64,000 bases of DNA. It comes from Prevotella melaninogenica. GTDB taxonomy: Bacteria; Bacteroidota; Bacteroidia; Bacteroidales; Bacteroidaceae. Each line of letters starts with the position of its first letter. Position 1 is the first letter of the stretch. A program made the translations under genes and the position numbers. This document shows positions 17,908 to 27,958 of this stretch, in pieces. The stretch is taken from assembly GCF_018128065.1 (NCBI RefSeq), contig NZ_CP072360.1, forward strand, positions 562,501 through 626,500. Direction: 5' to 3'. Below the pieces are notes generated by a model. That model saw only the letters and a list, made by a program, of their open reading frames with translations, was not told the DNA's origin and ran no database searches.

Positions 17908-18135
17908 ATGAAACTTATAAAGAAAAAAGAACAGAAGAAAGTTGCCACATCGGTCTTATTTTCAGAAAGACCAACGATGCGGTCTGGTTTCTTGTCTGTG
18001 ATTGGTGTTATGTCAAGGAGGCGCTTTGAACGCTATCTGCACGGAAACGACTTTGAAGATTTGCAGCGAGATACAAGGCTTATAGCAAATGATATGAATG
18101 CTGTTTTAAGACGGTTAAATTATGGAAAACGATAA
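17908..18135 (+). CDS. Small hypothetical protein, coupled to the DUF2335 gene
   Basis: 75 residues from the ATG at 17908 (MKLIKKKEQ). An upstream in-frame start at 17845 is less attractive because it only adds a Cys-containing, unrelated stretch. The protein is basic at its start and has a motif-like block SRRRFERYLHGNDFEDLQRDTRLIANDMNAVL, which looks helical. I do not recognise a family. Its last codons overlap the start of the next open frame (ATG at 18122) by 14 nt, which suggests translational coupling with the DUF2335 gene. There is no signal peptide or membrane segment, so it is probably cytoplasmic. Confidence 0.6.
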   Translation: MKLIKKKEQKKVATSVLFSERPTMRSGFLSVIGVMSRRRFERYLHGNDFEDLQRDTRLIANDMNAVLRRLNYGKR

Positions 18136-18199
18136 ACGGGAAAAGACTAAACAAAACGTGTCCACGTTGCCTACGAATGAAGAGTTATCAGAAGAATAA
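18122..18199 (+). CDS. 25-codon frame, probably the N-terminus of the DUF2335 gene
   Basis: MENDKREKTKQNVSTLPTNEELSEE ends at the TAA at 18197. If the ribosome slipped back one base there, the reading would continue as ITDINKILETLEPEQRTKIESAF straight into the protein annotated at 18265. DUF2335 proteins normally carry such a helical lead-in (known of the family). So this is either a frameshifted gene or a sequence error. Confidence 0.5.
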   Translation: MENDKREKTKQNVSTLPTNEELSEE

Positions 18200-18264
18200 C
18201 CGATATCAATAAAATTCTTGAAACCTTAGAACCAGAACAACGCACCAAGATAGAAAGTGCATTT

Positions 18265-18627
18265 ATGGCATTAGAAACGGAACACACTTTTTGTGGTCCT
18301 TTGCCTGCTCCTGAAGATTTTAAGGCTTATGGAAAGGTTATTCCTGATGCTCCAGAACGTATTTTATGTTTGATGGAACAGCAGGTGGAACATCGAATAA
18401 GCACAGAAAGAAATATCGTAACAAGTGGATTAAAAGAAAGCCGAAGAGGGCAATGGATGGGGTGTTCTATTGTTATAATTCTTATTGGCTTGTCGAGTCT
18501 GTTAGCTCTTTATGGTCATGATGTAACAGCTGGATTTATGATAACGGCAGGTATAGGTTTAGCTGTGGTTTTTGTGCTAAAGCAAAACCCGCATGCAAAT
18601 GAACAAGATGAAGTGGAAAAAGAATGA
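18265..18627 (+). CDS. DUF2335 predicted membrane protein (N-terminus in another frame)
   Basis: 120 residues from the first ATG. The signature FCGPLPAPEDFKAYGKVIPDAPERIL, followed by EQQVEHRISTERN, is that of DUF2335 proteins. Two transmembrane helices lie at about 70-88 (CSIVIILIGLSSLLALYG) and 92-108. Open coding sequence extends upstream in this frame to 18181 without an ATG, and the missing start is most likely the 25-codon frame at 18122-18199. The function is unknown. Members are small membrane proteins found singly or near mobile genes. A weakly expressed short form starting at 18265 is possible. Confidence 0.75.
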   Translation: MALETEHTFCGPLPAPEDFKAYGKVIPDAPERILCLMEQQVEHRISTERNIVTSGLKESRRGQWMGCSIVIILIGLSSLLALYGHDVTAGFMITAGIGLAVVFVLKQNPHANEQDEVEKE

Positions 18628-18691
18628 GTTGTTGGACTTGTCTTTTATTCCGATTAAATCAATTGTAAGCTGATAAAAAAGCCGTAAAACA

Positions 18692-18723
18692 TTTGGTGTG
18701 TGGCGAAAATATTCGTAACTTTG
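18692..18723 (+). promoter_or_regulatory. Promoter of the rimP-nusA-infB operon
   Basis: TTTG (18692-18695), a 20-bp spacer and TAACTTTG (18716-18723), about 60 bp before rimP. Confidence 0.8.
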
Positions 18724-18783
18724 CAAACGTTCAGAGGAATGAGGGGCTTTCAATAGTCCCTCATTTTTCATATTAAAACGCTT

Positions 18784-19251
18784 ATGATAGATAAAAACGT
18801 TGTAAAAAGTCTCGTTGACGAGTGGCTGGAAGGTAAGGAATACTTCCTGGTTGACATTCAAATCAGTTCTGACGATAAGATTGTCGTTGAGATTGACCAT
18901 GCCGATGGTGTGTGGATTGAAGATTGTGTAGAGTTGAGCAAGTATATCGAAGATCATCTTTCTCGAGATGAGGAAGATTACGAACTTGAGGTAGGTTCTG
19001 CAGGATTAGGTCAGCCGTTCAAGGTTCCTCAACAGTATCAGAACTTCATTGGAAAGGAAGTTGAGGTGCTTGGTAAGGACGGAAAGAAAGTCAAAGGCGT
19101 ATTGAAGAGCGTTGATGGTAACGACTTTGTTGTGGCTGTCAATGAGAAAGTACAAGTGGAGGGTAAGAAGCGTCCTGTAAAGATGGATGTAGACCATGCG
19201 TACAAGATGGATGAAGTAAAATATACAAAATACATAATTAGTTTCAAGTAA
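18784..19251 (+). CDS. rimP: Ribosome maturation factor RimP
   Basis: 155 residues. The family pattern is visible: VEIDHADGVWIEDCVELSKYIE, then EDYELEVGSAGLGQPFKVPQQY (the LEVSSPGLDRPL block of the family) and a C-terminal SH3-like domain with LKSVDGNDFVV. RimP assists assembly of the 30S subunit. It lies 4 bp before nusA, the usual rimP-nusA-infB order. Confidence 0.93.
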   Translation: MIDKNVVKSLVDEWLEGKEYFLVDIQISSDDKIVVEIDHADGVWIEDCVELSKYIEDHLSRDEEDYELEVGSAGLGQPFKVPQQYQNFIGKEVEVLGKDGKKVKGVLKSVDGNDFVVAVNEKVQVEGKKRPVKMDVDHAYKMDEVKYTKYIISFK

Positions 19252-19255
19252 AGCT

Positions 19256-20521
19256 ATGGCAGCAAGAAAAATAGAAGAAGAACGTCCGAATATGATCGAG
19301 ACCTTCAAGGAGTTTAAAGACACCAAGAGCATCGATCGTACTACATTGGTGAGCGTTTTGGAGGAGAGCTTCCGTAATGTTCTCGCTAAGATTTTTGGTA
19401 GTGACGAAAACTTCGACGTGATTGTAAACCCTGATAAGGGCGACTTCGAGATACATCGTAACCGTGTGGTTGTGGCTGATGGCGAGGTTGAAGATGAGAA
19501 TAAGCAGATTTGTCTTACAGATGCACGTAAGATAGAGTCTGACTATGAAGTTGGTGAGGATGTTAGTGAGGATGTAGACTTTAATAAGTTCGGTCGTCGT
19601 GCAATCTTAAACCTTCGTCAGACTTTGGCTTCTAAAATTCTTGAGTTGGAGCATGATTCTTTGTATAACAAGTATAAGGATCGCGTTGGTCAGATTATCT
19701 CTGGTGAGGTTTATCAGACTTGGAAGCGTGAGGTTCTTCTTGTTGACGATGAGAACAACGAGCTGATTCTCCCTAAGGGTGAGCAGATTCCACGTGATCA
19801 GTATCGTAAGGGTGAGACTGTTCGTGCAGTGATCCATCGTGTTGACAACGAGAATAACAATCCTAAGATTATTCTTTCACGTACAGCTCCTGAGTTCCTT
19901 GAGCGTCTGCTTGAGGCTGAAGTACCTGAAATCAACGATGGTTTGATAGCTATTCGTAAGATTGCGCGTATGCCGGGAGAGCGTGCTAAGATTGCTGTTG
20001 AGAGCTTTGATGAGCGTATCGACCCAGTTGGAGCTTGTGTGGGTGTACGTGGTAGCCGTGTTCATGGTATCGTACGTGAACTTTGCAACGAGAACCTCGA
20101 CGTTATCAACTGGACAGCAAATACTAAACTCTTTATTCAGCGTGCGCTGGCTCCTGCAAAGGTAAGCAGCCTTACTGTTGATGAGGAGAATAAGAAGGCT
20201 GAGGTTTACTTGCAGCCAGAGGAGGTAAGTCTTGCTATTGGTCGTGGCGGTATGAATATTAAGTTGGCAAGTATGCTAACAGGTTATACTATCGACGTGT
20301 TCCGTGAGCTTGACGATCAGAATGCAGAGGAGGATATCTACTTGGATGAGTTCTCTGATGAAATTGATCAGTGGGTTATCGATGCCATTAAGGGTATCGG
20401 ACTCGATACGGCACGTCAGGTACTCAATGCTCCACGAGATATGCTGATTGAAAAGGCAGACTTGGAAGAAGAGACTGTCGATAGCGTGTTGAATGTATTG
20501 AAATCAGAGTTTGAAAAGTAA
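19256..20521 (+). CDS. nusA: Transcription termination/antitermination factor NusA
   Basis: 421 residues. An N-terminal polymerase-binding domain (about 13-140) is followed by an S1 domain (about 145-215, VGQIISGEVYQTWKREVLLVD) and two KH domains (RIDPVGACVGVRGSRVHGI and VSLAIGRGGMNIKLASMLTGY). A helix-hairpin-helix-like segment (WVIDAIKGIGLDTARQVL) ends the protein. NusA binds RNA polymerase and nascent RNA to control pausing, termination and antitermination. A second in-frame Met at residue 13 could be the true start. It sits between rimP and infB. Confidence 0.95.
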   Translation: MAARKIEEERPNMIETFKEFKDTKSIDRTTLVSVLEESFRNVLAKIFGSDENFDVIVNPDKGDFEIHRNRVVVADGEVEDENKQICLTDARKIESDYEVGEDVSEDVDFNKFGRRAILNLRQTLASKILELEHDSLYNKYKDRVGQIISGEVYQTWKREVLLVDDENNELILPKGEQIPRDQYRKGETVRAVIHRVDNENNNPKIILSRTAPEFLERLLEAEVPEINDGLIAIRKIARMPGERAKIAVESFDERIDPVGACVGVRGSRVHGIVRELCNENLDVINWTANTKLFIQRALAPAKVSSLTVDEENKKAEVYLQPEEVSLAIGRGGMNIKLASMLTGYTIDVFRELDDQNAEEDIYLDEFSDEIDQWVIDAIKGIGLDTARQVLNAPRDMLIEKADLEEETVDSVLNVLKSEFEK

Positions 20522-20530
20522 AAGGTGATT

Positions 20531-20643
20531 GGTTGGTGGGTGATGGTTGTTGACTGAAAGCTAACGGGTGTGACTATTCAGCAACTCCATGTTCGGAACC
20601 CCTCTCTACCAAAAAGGAATATCAACAACCAACACCCAACACC
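20531..20643. repeat. Inverted repeat in the nusA-infB spacer
   Basis: The arm at 20531-20553 (GGTTGGTGGGTGATGGTTGT plus TGA) is largely complementary to 20622-20643 (TCAACAACCAACACCCAACA plus CC), enclosing about 68 nt. The arms resemble the GTTGGGTGTT units at 55894-56100. The resulting hairpin would lie in the infB leader. Confidence 0.55.
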
Positions 20644-20657
20644 GAAAAATAAAGTTA

Positions 20658-23510
20658 ATGAGCATCAGATTAAACAAAGCAATTCGAGAATTGAATATAG
20701 GACTCCAAACGGCAGTGGAGTTCTTAGAGAAGAAGCCAGAGTTAGGTGAGGTAAAAAATGAGCTTAACTTCAAGCTAAGCGAGGGGCAGTATAAGGCTCT
20801 CGTAGATGCCTTCAATAATGACAAGGAGGTAAAGAAGGACGCAGCGAAGCTCTTACAGAAGAAGACAAAGGAAAGGAAAAGTCCTGCAGAACATAAGAGC
20901 GAGACTGTGATGAAGACAGAACGTCAGCAGTTTAAGCCAGTTGGAAAGATAGACCTTGATCAGCTGAATAAACCAGCTGCAAAGAAAGCTGTTGCTCCTG
21001 CTGAGAAGAAAGAAACTCCAGTTGCAGCTGCCGTTAAACCTGCAGAGGAGAAGAAGAAGGTAGAGAAGCATGAAGCAAATAAGAAGTATGCAACAAGTAA
21101 CGAACAGGTTAAGTCCGTAGCTCCAAAGGTTGAGAAGCCTGTTGAGAAAAAGACTGAGCCTGCAAAGAAAGAAACTCCAGCTGTCGAAGTAAAGGCAGAA
21201 ACGAAGGTTGAGACGAAGCCTGCTGCAGCTAATACAACAACAGAATCCACTGCAGTTGAGGAAAAGAAAGACAATGGTTTGTTCATGACCAAGAACGAGA
21301 AGAAAATCTTGAATACTCCTAAGGTGAATGTCTTGGGTAAGATAGACCTCAGCACACTGAACCAGAGTACTCGCCCTAAGAAGAAGAGTAAGGAGGAACG
21401 CCGTAAAGAACGTGAAGAGAAGGCTGGTCAGGGCAATGGTCAGGGCAAGAAGAAACGAGTTCGTATTAATAAGGAACGCGTTGATATCAATGCTGCCGCT
21501 AATCAGCAGCAGAACCAGAATGGTAAGAAAAATAATAATAACAATGGCGGTGGCAACAAGAATGCGGGTAAGAAGAACCGCAATCGTAATCAGAAGCCTT
21601 TAGAGGTAGATGATGAGGCTGTAGCACGCCAGGTAAAGGAGACACTTGCTCGTTTGACAAGCAAGAGTCAGAATAAGAAGGGTGCTAAATACCGTAAGGA
21701 AAAGCGTGATGCTGTTCAGGAGCGTCTGAACGCAGAAGCTAAGGCAGAGCGCAAGGAAAGTAAGATATTGAAGCTGACAGAGTTTGTTACTGTTTCTGAG
21801 TTGGCAACAATGATGAATGTCCCAGTAACGAATGTTATCTCTACTTTGATGTCTGTTGGTATCATGGTGTCTATCAATCAGCGTTTGGATGCTGAGACCA
21901 TTAACCTCGTTGCTGATGAGTTCGGTTTCAAGACAGAGTATGTAAGTGCTGAAGTACAAGAGGCAGTTAGTGAAGAAGTGGATGATGAGAACGATCTCAT
22001 CTCACGTGCTCCAATCGTTACAGTCATGGGTCACGTTGACCATGGAAAGACATCTTTGCTCGACCATATCCGTAACACGAATGTGATTGCTGGTGAGGCT
22101 GGTGGTATTACTCAGCACATCGGTGCTTATGGTGTGACATTGGAGAATGGTCGTAAGGTTACCTTGCTCGATACTCCGGGTCATGAGGCGTTTACCGCTA
22201 TGCGTGCTCGTGGTGCGCAGGTTACCGATATTGTGATTATCATTATCGCAGCTGATGACTCCGTGATGCCTACCACCAAGGAGGCTATTGCGCATGCACA
22301 GGCTGCAGGTGTACCAATGGTATTTGCAATCAATAAGATTGATAAGCCAGGAGCTAATCCTGATAAGATTCGTGAGGACTTGTCACAGATGAATCTGCTC
22401 GTTGAAGAGTGGGGTGGTAAGTATCAGTGTCAGGAAATAAGTGCTAAGAAGGGAGTTGGAGTAAACGACCTTCTTGACAAAGTGTTGCTTGAGGCTGATA
22501 TGCTTGACCTTAAGGCAAACCCTAACCGTAAGGCAACAGGTACAATTATTGAGTCATCACTTGATAAGGGACGTGGTTATGTAAGTACGGTTCTCGTATC
22601 TAATGGTACGTTGAAGGTTGGTGATAACGTTATCGCTGGTACTTCATGGGGTCGTATTAAGGCGATGTTCAATGAGCGTAATCAACGTATTGAAAGTGCA
22701 GGACCAGCAGAGCCAGCTATAATCCTTGGTTTGAATGGTGCACCAACAGCTGGTGATACCTTCCACGTGATGGAGACTGAGCAGGAAGCACGTGAGATTG
22801 CTAACAAGCGTGAACAGTTGCAGCGTGAGCAAGGCTTGCGTACACAGACTCGTCTGACATTGTCTGATATCTCTCACCGAATTGCTCGTGGTGAGTTCCA
22901 TGAGATGAATATCATTGTGAAGGGTGATACTGATGGCTCTATTGAGGCATTGTCTGACTCATTCATCAAGCTGTCTACGGATAAGGTTAACGTGAACGTT
23001 ATCAGTAAGGCTGTAGGTCAGATTTCAGAGAACGATGTTATGTTGGCATCAGCTTCTGATGCTGTCATCGTCGGCTTCCAGGTTCGTCCTTCTGCTGATG
23101 CACGCCGCTTGGCTGACCGCGAAGGTGTTGAAATCAACACTTACTCTGTCATCTACGATGCTATTGACGACGTGAAGTCTACAATGGTTGGTATGCTTGA
23201 CAAGGTGAAGAAGGAGATTGTTACAGGTCAGTTTGAGGTTAAGCAGGTCTTCAAGATTTCCAAAGTTGGTACCGTCGCTGGTGGTATCGTTACTGAAGGT
23301 AAGGTTCATAGCAAGGATAAGGGTCGCATAGTTCGTGATGGTATCGTTGTTCATACTGCTCCTATTGATGCACTGAAGCGTTATAAAGATGACGTGAAGG
23401 AAGTTGCGGCAGGACTTGAATGTGGTATTTCACTTGTCAATTACAATGATTTACAGGTAGGTGATATCATTGAAACCTTCACGGAGATTGAGGTTGAACA
23501 GAAATTGTAA
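20658..23510 (+). CDS. infB: Translation initiation factor IF-2
   Basis: 950 residues from the ATG at 20658 ([15 protein letters not shown]), which fits the known IF-2 N-terminal domain; the longer in-frame start at 20589 runs through the repeat arm and looks wrong. A long Lys/Ala/Glu-rich linker (about 60-330) leads to the GTPase with G1 GHVDHGKT, the G2 region [11 protein letters not shown]3 DTPGHEAF, G4 NKID and G5 SAKKGVG, then the two beta-barrel domains and the fMet-tRNA-binding C-terminus. IF-2 places initiator tRNA on the ribosome. It is the last gene of the rimP operon, with a terminator directly after. Confidence 0.96.
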   Translation: MSIRLNKAIRELNIGLQTAVEFLEKKPELGEVKNELNFKLSEGQYKALVDAFNNDKEVKKDAAKLLQKKTKERKSPAEHKSETVMKTERQQFKPVGKIDLDQLNKPAAKKAVAPAEKKETPVAAAVKPAEEKKKVEKHEANKKYATSNEQVKSVAPKVEKPVEKKTEPAKKETPAVEVKAETKVETKPAAANTTTESTAVEEKKDNGLFMTKNEKKILNTPKVNVLGKIDLSTLNQSTRPKKKSKEERRKEREEKAGQGNGQGKKKRVRINKERVDINAAANQQQNQNGKKNNNNNGGGNKNAGKKNRNRNQKPLEVDDEAVARQVKETLARLTSKSQNKKGAKYRKEKRDAVQERLNAEAKAERKESKILKLTEFVTVSELATMMNVPVTNVISTLMSVGIMVSINQRLDAETINLVADEFGFKTEYVSAEVQEAVSEEVDDENDLISRAPIVTVMGHVDHGKTSLLDHIRNTNVIAGEAGGITQHIGAYGVTLENGRKVTLLDTPGHEAFTAMRARGAQVTDIVIIIIAADDSVMPTTKEAIAHAQAAGVPMVFAINKIDKPGANPDKIREDLSQMNLLVEEWGGKYQCQEISAKKGVGVNDLLDKVLLEADMLDLKANPNRKATGTIIESSLDKGRGYVSTVLVSNGTLKVGDNVIAGTSWGRIKAMFNERNQRIESAGPAEPAIILGLNGAPTAGDTFHVMETEQEAREIANKREQLQREQGLRTQTRLTLSDISHRIARGEFHEMNIIVKGDTDGSIEALSDSFIKLSTDKVNVNVISKAVGQISENDVMLASASDAVIVGFQVRPSADARRLADREGVEINTYSVIYDAIDDVKSTMVGMLDKVKKEIVTGQFEVKQVFKISKVGTVAGGIVTEGKVHSKDKGRIVRDGIVVHTAPIDALKRYKDDVKEVAAGLECGISLVNYNDLQVGDIIETFTEIEVEQKL

Positions 23511-23516
23511 TAATAT

Positions 23517-23562
23517 AAAAAACCGTCTTTTCTCCAATAAAGGAGTAAAGACGGTTTTTTCT
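23517..23562 (+). terminator. Terminator of the rimP-nusA-infB operon
   Basis: AAAAAACCGTCTTT pairs with AAAGACGGTTTTTT, with an inner CTCC/GGAG extension, and ends in a T-run. Confidence 0.92.
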
Positions 23563-23850
23563 TTATGGTAACAAATGTTGCCATTGCTCTTTGTGGCATA
23601 CATCTTGTATGTTCACAGATTGTATATAAGTATTGAGAATAGAGATGGTGGAAACTGAAAACTTATTGTTGGATGAATAAGAACGATAAGTTTAAGTGAA
23701 TTAAACAATAGGTATTGGAAGGGTAAATAGCATATTTGAATGGGCTAAAGGTTATAGATAAAAGATATACAGTAAATGAACGTATTATCTCTAAGTCCTC
23801 TAACCCTTCTAATGACTAAGCTACCTCCTTCTCTTTAATCCCAAAAACAA

Positions 23851-25296
23851 ATGTCTGAGAACAAGAATAATGAATTTGTAAAGAAGGTCGCAGAGCAGAA
23901 GTATGAGTTTGGCTTTACGACTGATGTACATACGGAGGTCATTCCGAAAGGTCTGAACGAGGATGTCGTTCGACTTATTTCGCAGAAGAAAGGGGAACCA
24001 GATTGGCTTCTCGATTTTCGTTTGAAGGCTTTCCGTTACTGGCAGACACTTCCCATACCAACTTGGGGACACTTAACTTTGCCAGAGTTGCACCTTCAGG
24101 ATATCTCCTATTATGCTGATCCGTTGGCGAAGAAGCCTAAGAATAAGGAGATTGATCCAGAGTTAGCAAAGACTTTTGATAAGTTAGGTATTCCATTGGA
24201 AGAACGTCTTGCATTGAGTGGTACGGCTGTTGATGCCATTATGGACTCAGTATCTGTGAAGACAACCTTTAAGAAGCAGTTGGCTGAGAAGGGAATCATC
24301 TTTTGCTCTATCGGTGAAGCCGTTCAGGAACATCCCGACTTGGTACGTAAGTATCTTGGAAGTGTTGTTCCTTATCGTGATAATTATTCTGCAGCGCTTA
24401 ACTCTGCGGTGTTTAGTGACGGCTCTTTTGTGTATATACCGAAAGGAGTTCGTTGCCCGATGGAACTTAGTTCATACTTCCGTATCAATGCAATCAATAC
24501 GGGTCAGTTTGAACGTACGTTGATTGTGGCTGATGATGATTCTTATGTTAGCTATCTTGAGGGCTGTACAGCTCCTATGCGTGATGAGAATCAGCTTCAT
24601 GCAGCAGTAGTTGAAATCGTTGTATTGGACAATGCTGAGGTGAAGTATTCTACTGTTCAGAACTGGTATCCCGGTGATGAGAATGGTAAGGGTGGTGTGT
24701 TGAACCTTGTTACAAAGCGTGGTGAACTACGCGGTGTAAACTCTAAGCTGTCATGGACACAGGTAGAGACAGGTTCGGCTATCACATGGAAGTATCCTTC
24801 TTGTATCTTGAAGGGTGACAACTCGCAAGCAGAGTTCTACTCTGTTGCCGTAACAAACAACTATCAAGAGGCTGATACTGGTACGAAGATGATACACATG
24901 GGTAAGAATACCAAGAGCACAATTATCTCTAAGGGTATCTCTGCTGGTCATAGCCAGAACTCTTATCGTGGTCTGGTTCGTGCAACAGCGAATGCCGAGA
25001 ATGCCCGCAACTATTCAAGTTGTGACTCTCTTCTCTTAGGTTCAGACTGTGGTGCTCATACCTTCCCTTATATGGATATCCATAATGATACGGCTATTGT
25101 TGAGCATGAAGCTACTACTTCTAAGATTAGCGAAGATCAGCTCTTCTATTGCAATCAGCGTGGAATTCCAACAGAAGATGCCGTTGGTTTGATAGTCAAT
25201 GGTTATGCTAAGGACGTACTCAATAAACTTCCAATGGAGTTTGCTGTTGAGGCACAGAAACTACTTTCAGTAACGTTGGAAGGAACAGTGGGGTAA
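23851..25296 (+). CDS. sufB: Fe-S cluster assembly scaffold SufB
   Basis: 481 residues, full length. The SufB/D beta-helix core contains [43 protein letters not shown] and [19 protein letters not shown] with the conserved cysteine, and ends with the [19 protein letters not shown] block. With SufC and SufD it forms the scaffold on which iron-sulfur clusters are built. First gene of sufB-(unknown)-sufC-sufD-sufS. No clear promoter was identified in the 288 bp after the infB terminator. Confidence 0.96.
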   Translation: MSENKNNEFVKKVAEQKYEFGFTTDVHTEVIPKGLNEDVVRLISQKKGEPDWLLDFRLKAFRYWQTLPIPTWGHLTLPELHLQDISYYADPLAKKPKNKEIDPELAKTFDKLGIPLEERLALSGTAVDAIMDSVSVKTTFKKQLAEKGIIFCSIGEAVQEHPDLVRKYLGSVVPYRDNYSAALNSAVFSDGSFVYIPKGVRCPMELSSYFRINAINTGQFERTLIVADDDSYVSYLEGCTAPMRDENQLHAAVVEIVVLDNAEVKYSTVQNWYPGDENGKGGVLNLVTKRGELRGVNSKLSWTQVETGSAITWKYPSCILKGDNSQAEFYSVAVTNNYQEADTGTKMIHMGKNTKSTIISKGISAGHSQNSYRGLVRATANAENARNYSSCDSLLLGSDCGAHTFPYMDIHNDTAIVEHEATTSKISEDQLFYCNQRGIPTEDAVGLIVNGYAKDVLNKLPMEFAVEAQKLLSVTLEGTVG

Positions 25297-25314
25297 TATA
25301 ACTAAACACGGAAT

Positions 25315-25719
25315 ATGCGAAGGGTCATACTGATTATGTCTGGCTTGCTGCTTACAACAATGCTTCAAGCCCAGTCATGGCAACCAAAGCCGTGGCAGAA
25401 GTATCTTATTGGCGAACAAGTAAAAAAGGAGTCAATAAGCAGTTGTCAATCGGTAATGGGTAACGTTGTTGCACCAACGCCTTATGAGCCTCGTCTCTTT
25501 CGCACAGTAACGAGTTCAAGTTTTATAAAGGATATTCCTCCTTATAAGAAGAAGTCGAAATCTTTCTTTGGTAACAACGATACTTCGCGGTCATTGGCAG
25601 ATGAGCGTTATGAACGAGAGAAAGCAGAGAGAATAGCTTGTGGTGACTATTCCACTTCTGATTTTATAGTGGATATGGTGTTTGATTTAATTGATACCTT
25701 TCTTTTCAAAAATAAGTAA
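25315..25719 (+). CDS. Hypothetical secreted protein inside the suf operon
   Basis: 134 residues with a signal peptide (about 1-19, ...TTMLQAQ). The mature part is basic and has no recognised domain (SWQPKPWQKYLIGEQV, PPYKKKSKSFFGNNDTSRS, then a C-terminal SDFIVDMVFDLIDTFLF helix). It begins 18 bp after sufB and ends 12 bp before sufC, so it is co-transcribed. A periplasmic or outer-membrane product in an iron-sulfur operon is unexpected. I cannot assign a function. Confidence 0.75.
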   Translation: MRRVILIMSGLLLTTMLQAQSWQPKPWQKYLIGEQVKKESISSCQSVMGNVVAPTPYEPRLFRTVTSSSFIKDIPPYKKKSKSFFGNNDTSRSLADERYEREKAERIACGDYSTSDFIVDMVFDLIDTFLFKNK

Positions 25720-25731
25720 AACAAAAGTAAT

Positions 25732-26490
25732 ATGTTAGAAGTAAGAAACCTGCATGCAACCATCGCAGGTAAAGAAATATTAAGAGGCATCAACCTCACA
25801 ATTAAGGATGGTGAGATTCATGCTATTATGGGTCCTAATGGTTCTGGTAAGTCTACGCTTAGCGCAGTACTTACGGGTAATCCTCTCTACGAGGTAACTG
25901 ATGGTATGGCATTGTTTAATGGCAAGAATCTCTTGGAGATGAAGCCAGAGGAGCGTTCTCATGAAGGACTCTTCTTGTCTTTCCAGTATCCAGTGGAGAT
26001 ACCTGGTGTAAGTATGACCAACTTTATGAAGGCAGCCATTAATGCAAAGCGCGCTTATGAAGGGTTAGAGCCGATGAAGGCTGCAGAGTTTATGGCACTT
26101 ATGCGTGAGAAGCGTCAGTTGGTTGGGATGGATTCAAACCTCTCTCGCCGTAGTGTAAATGAAGGCTTCTCTGGTGGTGAGAAGAAACGCAACGAGATTT
26201 TCCAAATGGCAATGTTAGAGCCAAAGCTCAGTATTCTTGATGAAACAGACTCTGGGCTTGACGTTGATGCTATGCGTATCGTAGCTGAGGGCGTAAACAA
26301 GATGCACAATGAAACGACATCAGCTATTGTCATTACGCACTATGAGCGACTACTCGATATGATTAAGCCTGATGTTATCCATGTGCTTTATAAGGGTCGT
26401 ATCGTGAAGACAGCAGGTCCAGAGCTTGCTAAGGAGATTGAGCAACGTGGTTACGATTGGATTAAGGAAGAAGTTGAGGCTGAGGATTAA
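25732..26490 (+). CDS. sufC: Fe-S cluster assembly ATPase SufC
   Basis: 252 residues, ABC-type ATPase. Walker A is GPNGSGKST (about 34-42), the signature is NEGFSGGEKKRNEIFQ, Walker B LSILDETDSGLD and the switch histidine is in VITHYERLL. SufC binds SufB and SufD and supplies ATP-driven movement during cluster assembly. Confidence 0.96.
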   Translation: MLEVRNLHATIAGKEILRGINLTIKDGEIHAIMGPNGSGKSTLSAVLTGNPLYEVTDGMALFNGKNLLEMKPEERSHEGLFLSFQYPVEIPGVSMTNFMKAAINAKRAYEGLEPMKAAEFMALMREKRQLVGMDSNLSRRSVNEGFSGGEKKRNEIFQMAMLEPKLSILDETDSGLDVDAMRIVAEGVNKMHNETTSAIVITHYERLLDMIKPDVIHVLYKGRIVKTAGPELAKEIEQRGYDWIKEEVEAED

Positions 26491-26554
26491 TCGGTGGCAT
26501 GAGAGTTGTCTTAGCCTCGAATTCTTTAGGTAAAACCTCCAAAAAGAAATTACA

Positions 26555-27898
26555 ATGCAAAGCGAAAAACAATATATAGACCTCTACTTAGAGGCGCAGC
26601 AACTTATCAAGCAACATGCTGCACCTGTTCTCAATGAGGTACGCGATAAGGCTTTTGAGGACTTCCGCCGTCAGGGCCTTCCAACCAAAAAGGTGGAACG
26701 CTATAAGTACACGGATATACAAAAGCTCTTTGAACCAGATTATGGATTGAATCTCAACCGTCTTGAGATTCCCGTTAATCCTTATGAGACTTTCAAGTGT
26801 GATGTGCCCAATCTCAGCACTTCTCTTTACTTCATAGTCAATGACCAGTTCTATACGAAAGCCCTTCCTAACGTAAAACTCAATGAGGGCGTTATCGTTG
26901 ATAGCCTAAATCATGTGGCTATGAAGCAGCCAGAAATGATAAAGAAGTATTATGGTAAGTTGGCTAATACGGAGAAAGATGCAGTAACAGCACTTAACAC
27001 GATGTTGGCACAGGATGGTCTCTTTATCTATGTTCCTAAGCATGTGCAGCTCGATCGTACGGTCCAGATTATAAATATCCTCCGTTCTGATGTCGATTTA
27101 ATGGTTAATCGTCGTGTGTTGATTGTGCTGGAAGAAGGTGCTAAGGCACAATTTCTATTCTGTGATCACGCTGCTGACGATCAGAATTTCCTTGCAACGC
27201 AAGTGATAGAAGCCTTCGTTGGTGATAATGCAAGTCTTGAGTTGAATTGTATGGAAGAGACGCATGCAAAGAATGTACGAGTGTCGAATGTCTACATCGA
27301 ACAGCAACGCAATTCACGCGTAAGTCACAATGTCATAACATTGCACAATGGTGTTACTCGTAATATGCTCGACCTTGTGTTTAAGGGAGAGGGTAGCGAG
27401 TGCTTCTGTAATGGTTGTGTGATAGCTGATAAGAATCAGCATGTTGATAACAATACGCTTATTGACCATCAGGTACCTCATTGCACAAGTACCGAACTTT
27501 ATAAGTATGTGCTTGACGAGAATGCTGTTGGTGCTTTTGCTGGTCGTGTTCTTGTCCGCAAGGGTTCACAGAAGACCCTTTCACAGATGAACAATCGCAA
27601 CCTCTGCGCCAGCAAGGCAGCTCGTATGTTTACCCAGCCAATGCTTGAGATTTATGCTGATGATGTTCAGTGTAATCATGGGTCAACCGTTGGTCAGTTG
27701 AATGATGCAGCACTCTTCTATATGCAGCAGCGTGGTATTGATAAGAAAGAAGCAAAGCTCCTCCTTGAGTTTGCCTTCATTAATGAGGTAATCGACAAGA
27801 TGGAACTTGAGCCACTGCGCGATCGTCTCCACCATTTAGTAGAGAAGCGTTTCCGTGGTGAGCTTGATAAATGTGAAGGTTGCACGTTGTGTAAGTAA
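26555..27898 (+). CDS. sufD: Fe-S cluster assembly protein SufD
   Basis: 447 residues, with the helical N-terminus (KVERYKYTDIQKLF) and the beta-helix core of the SufB/D family. The C-terminal block CNHGSTVGQLNDAALFYMQQRGIDKKEA is characteristic. It ends with a short Cys-containing tail (CEGCTLCK) that might hold iron or simply be an end extension. Partner of SufB and SufC. Confidence 0.95.
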   Translation: MQSEKQYIDLYLEAQQLIKQHAAPVLNEVRDKAFEDFRRQGLPTKKVERYKYTDIQKLFEPDYGLNLNRLEIPVNPYETFKCDVPNLSTSLYFIVNDQFYTKALPNVKLNEGVIVDSLNHVAMKQPEMIKKYYGKLANTEKDAVTALNTMLAQDGLFIYVPKHVQLDRTVQIINILRSDVDLMVNRRVLIVLEEGAKAQFLFCDHAADDQNFLATQVIEAFVGDNASLELNCMEETHAKNVRVSNVYIEQQRNSRVSHNVITLHNGVTRNMLDLVFKGEGSECFCNGCVIADKNQHVDNNTLIDHQVPHCTSTELYKYVLDENAVGAFAGRVLVRKGSQKTLSQMNNRNLCASKAARMFTQPMLEIYADDVQCNHGSTVGQLNDAALFYMQQRGIDKKEAKLLLEFAFINEVIDKMELEPLRDRLHHLVEKRFRGELDKCEGCTLCK

Positions 27899-27902
27899 TT
27901 TG

Positions 27903-27955
27903 GTATTGGGCTAATAAGCCTTATTAGCCCAATTAGCCTTATTAGCCCAATAAAA
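27903..27955. repeat. 9-bp tandem array between sufD and sufS
   Basis: The 60-bp spacer reads as 9-bp units: ATTGGGCTA, ATAAGCCTT, ATTAGCCCA, ATTAGCCTT, ATTAGCCCA, ATAAA. Neighbouring units are partly complementary, so the RNA could form small hairpins between the two coding sequences. Confidence 0.8.
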
Positions 27956-27958
27956 AGG

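Noticed and set aside
20589..20657. Extended N-terminus of IF-2
   Set aside because: The extra 23 residues derive from the inverted repeat in the spacer, and the ATG at 20658 gives the normal N-terminal domain.
21412..21603. Arg/Lys-rich open frame inside infB
   Set aside because: It is an alternative frame of the low-complexity IF-2 linker.
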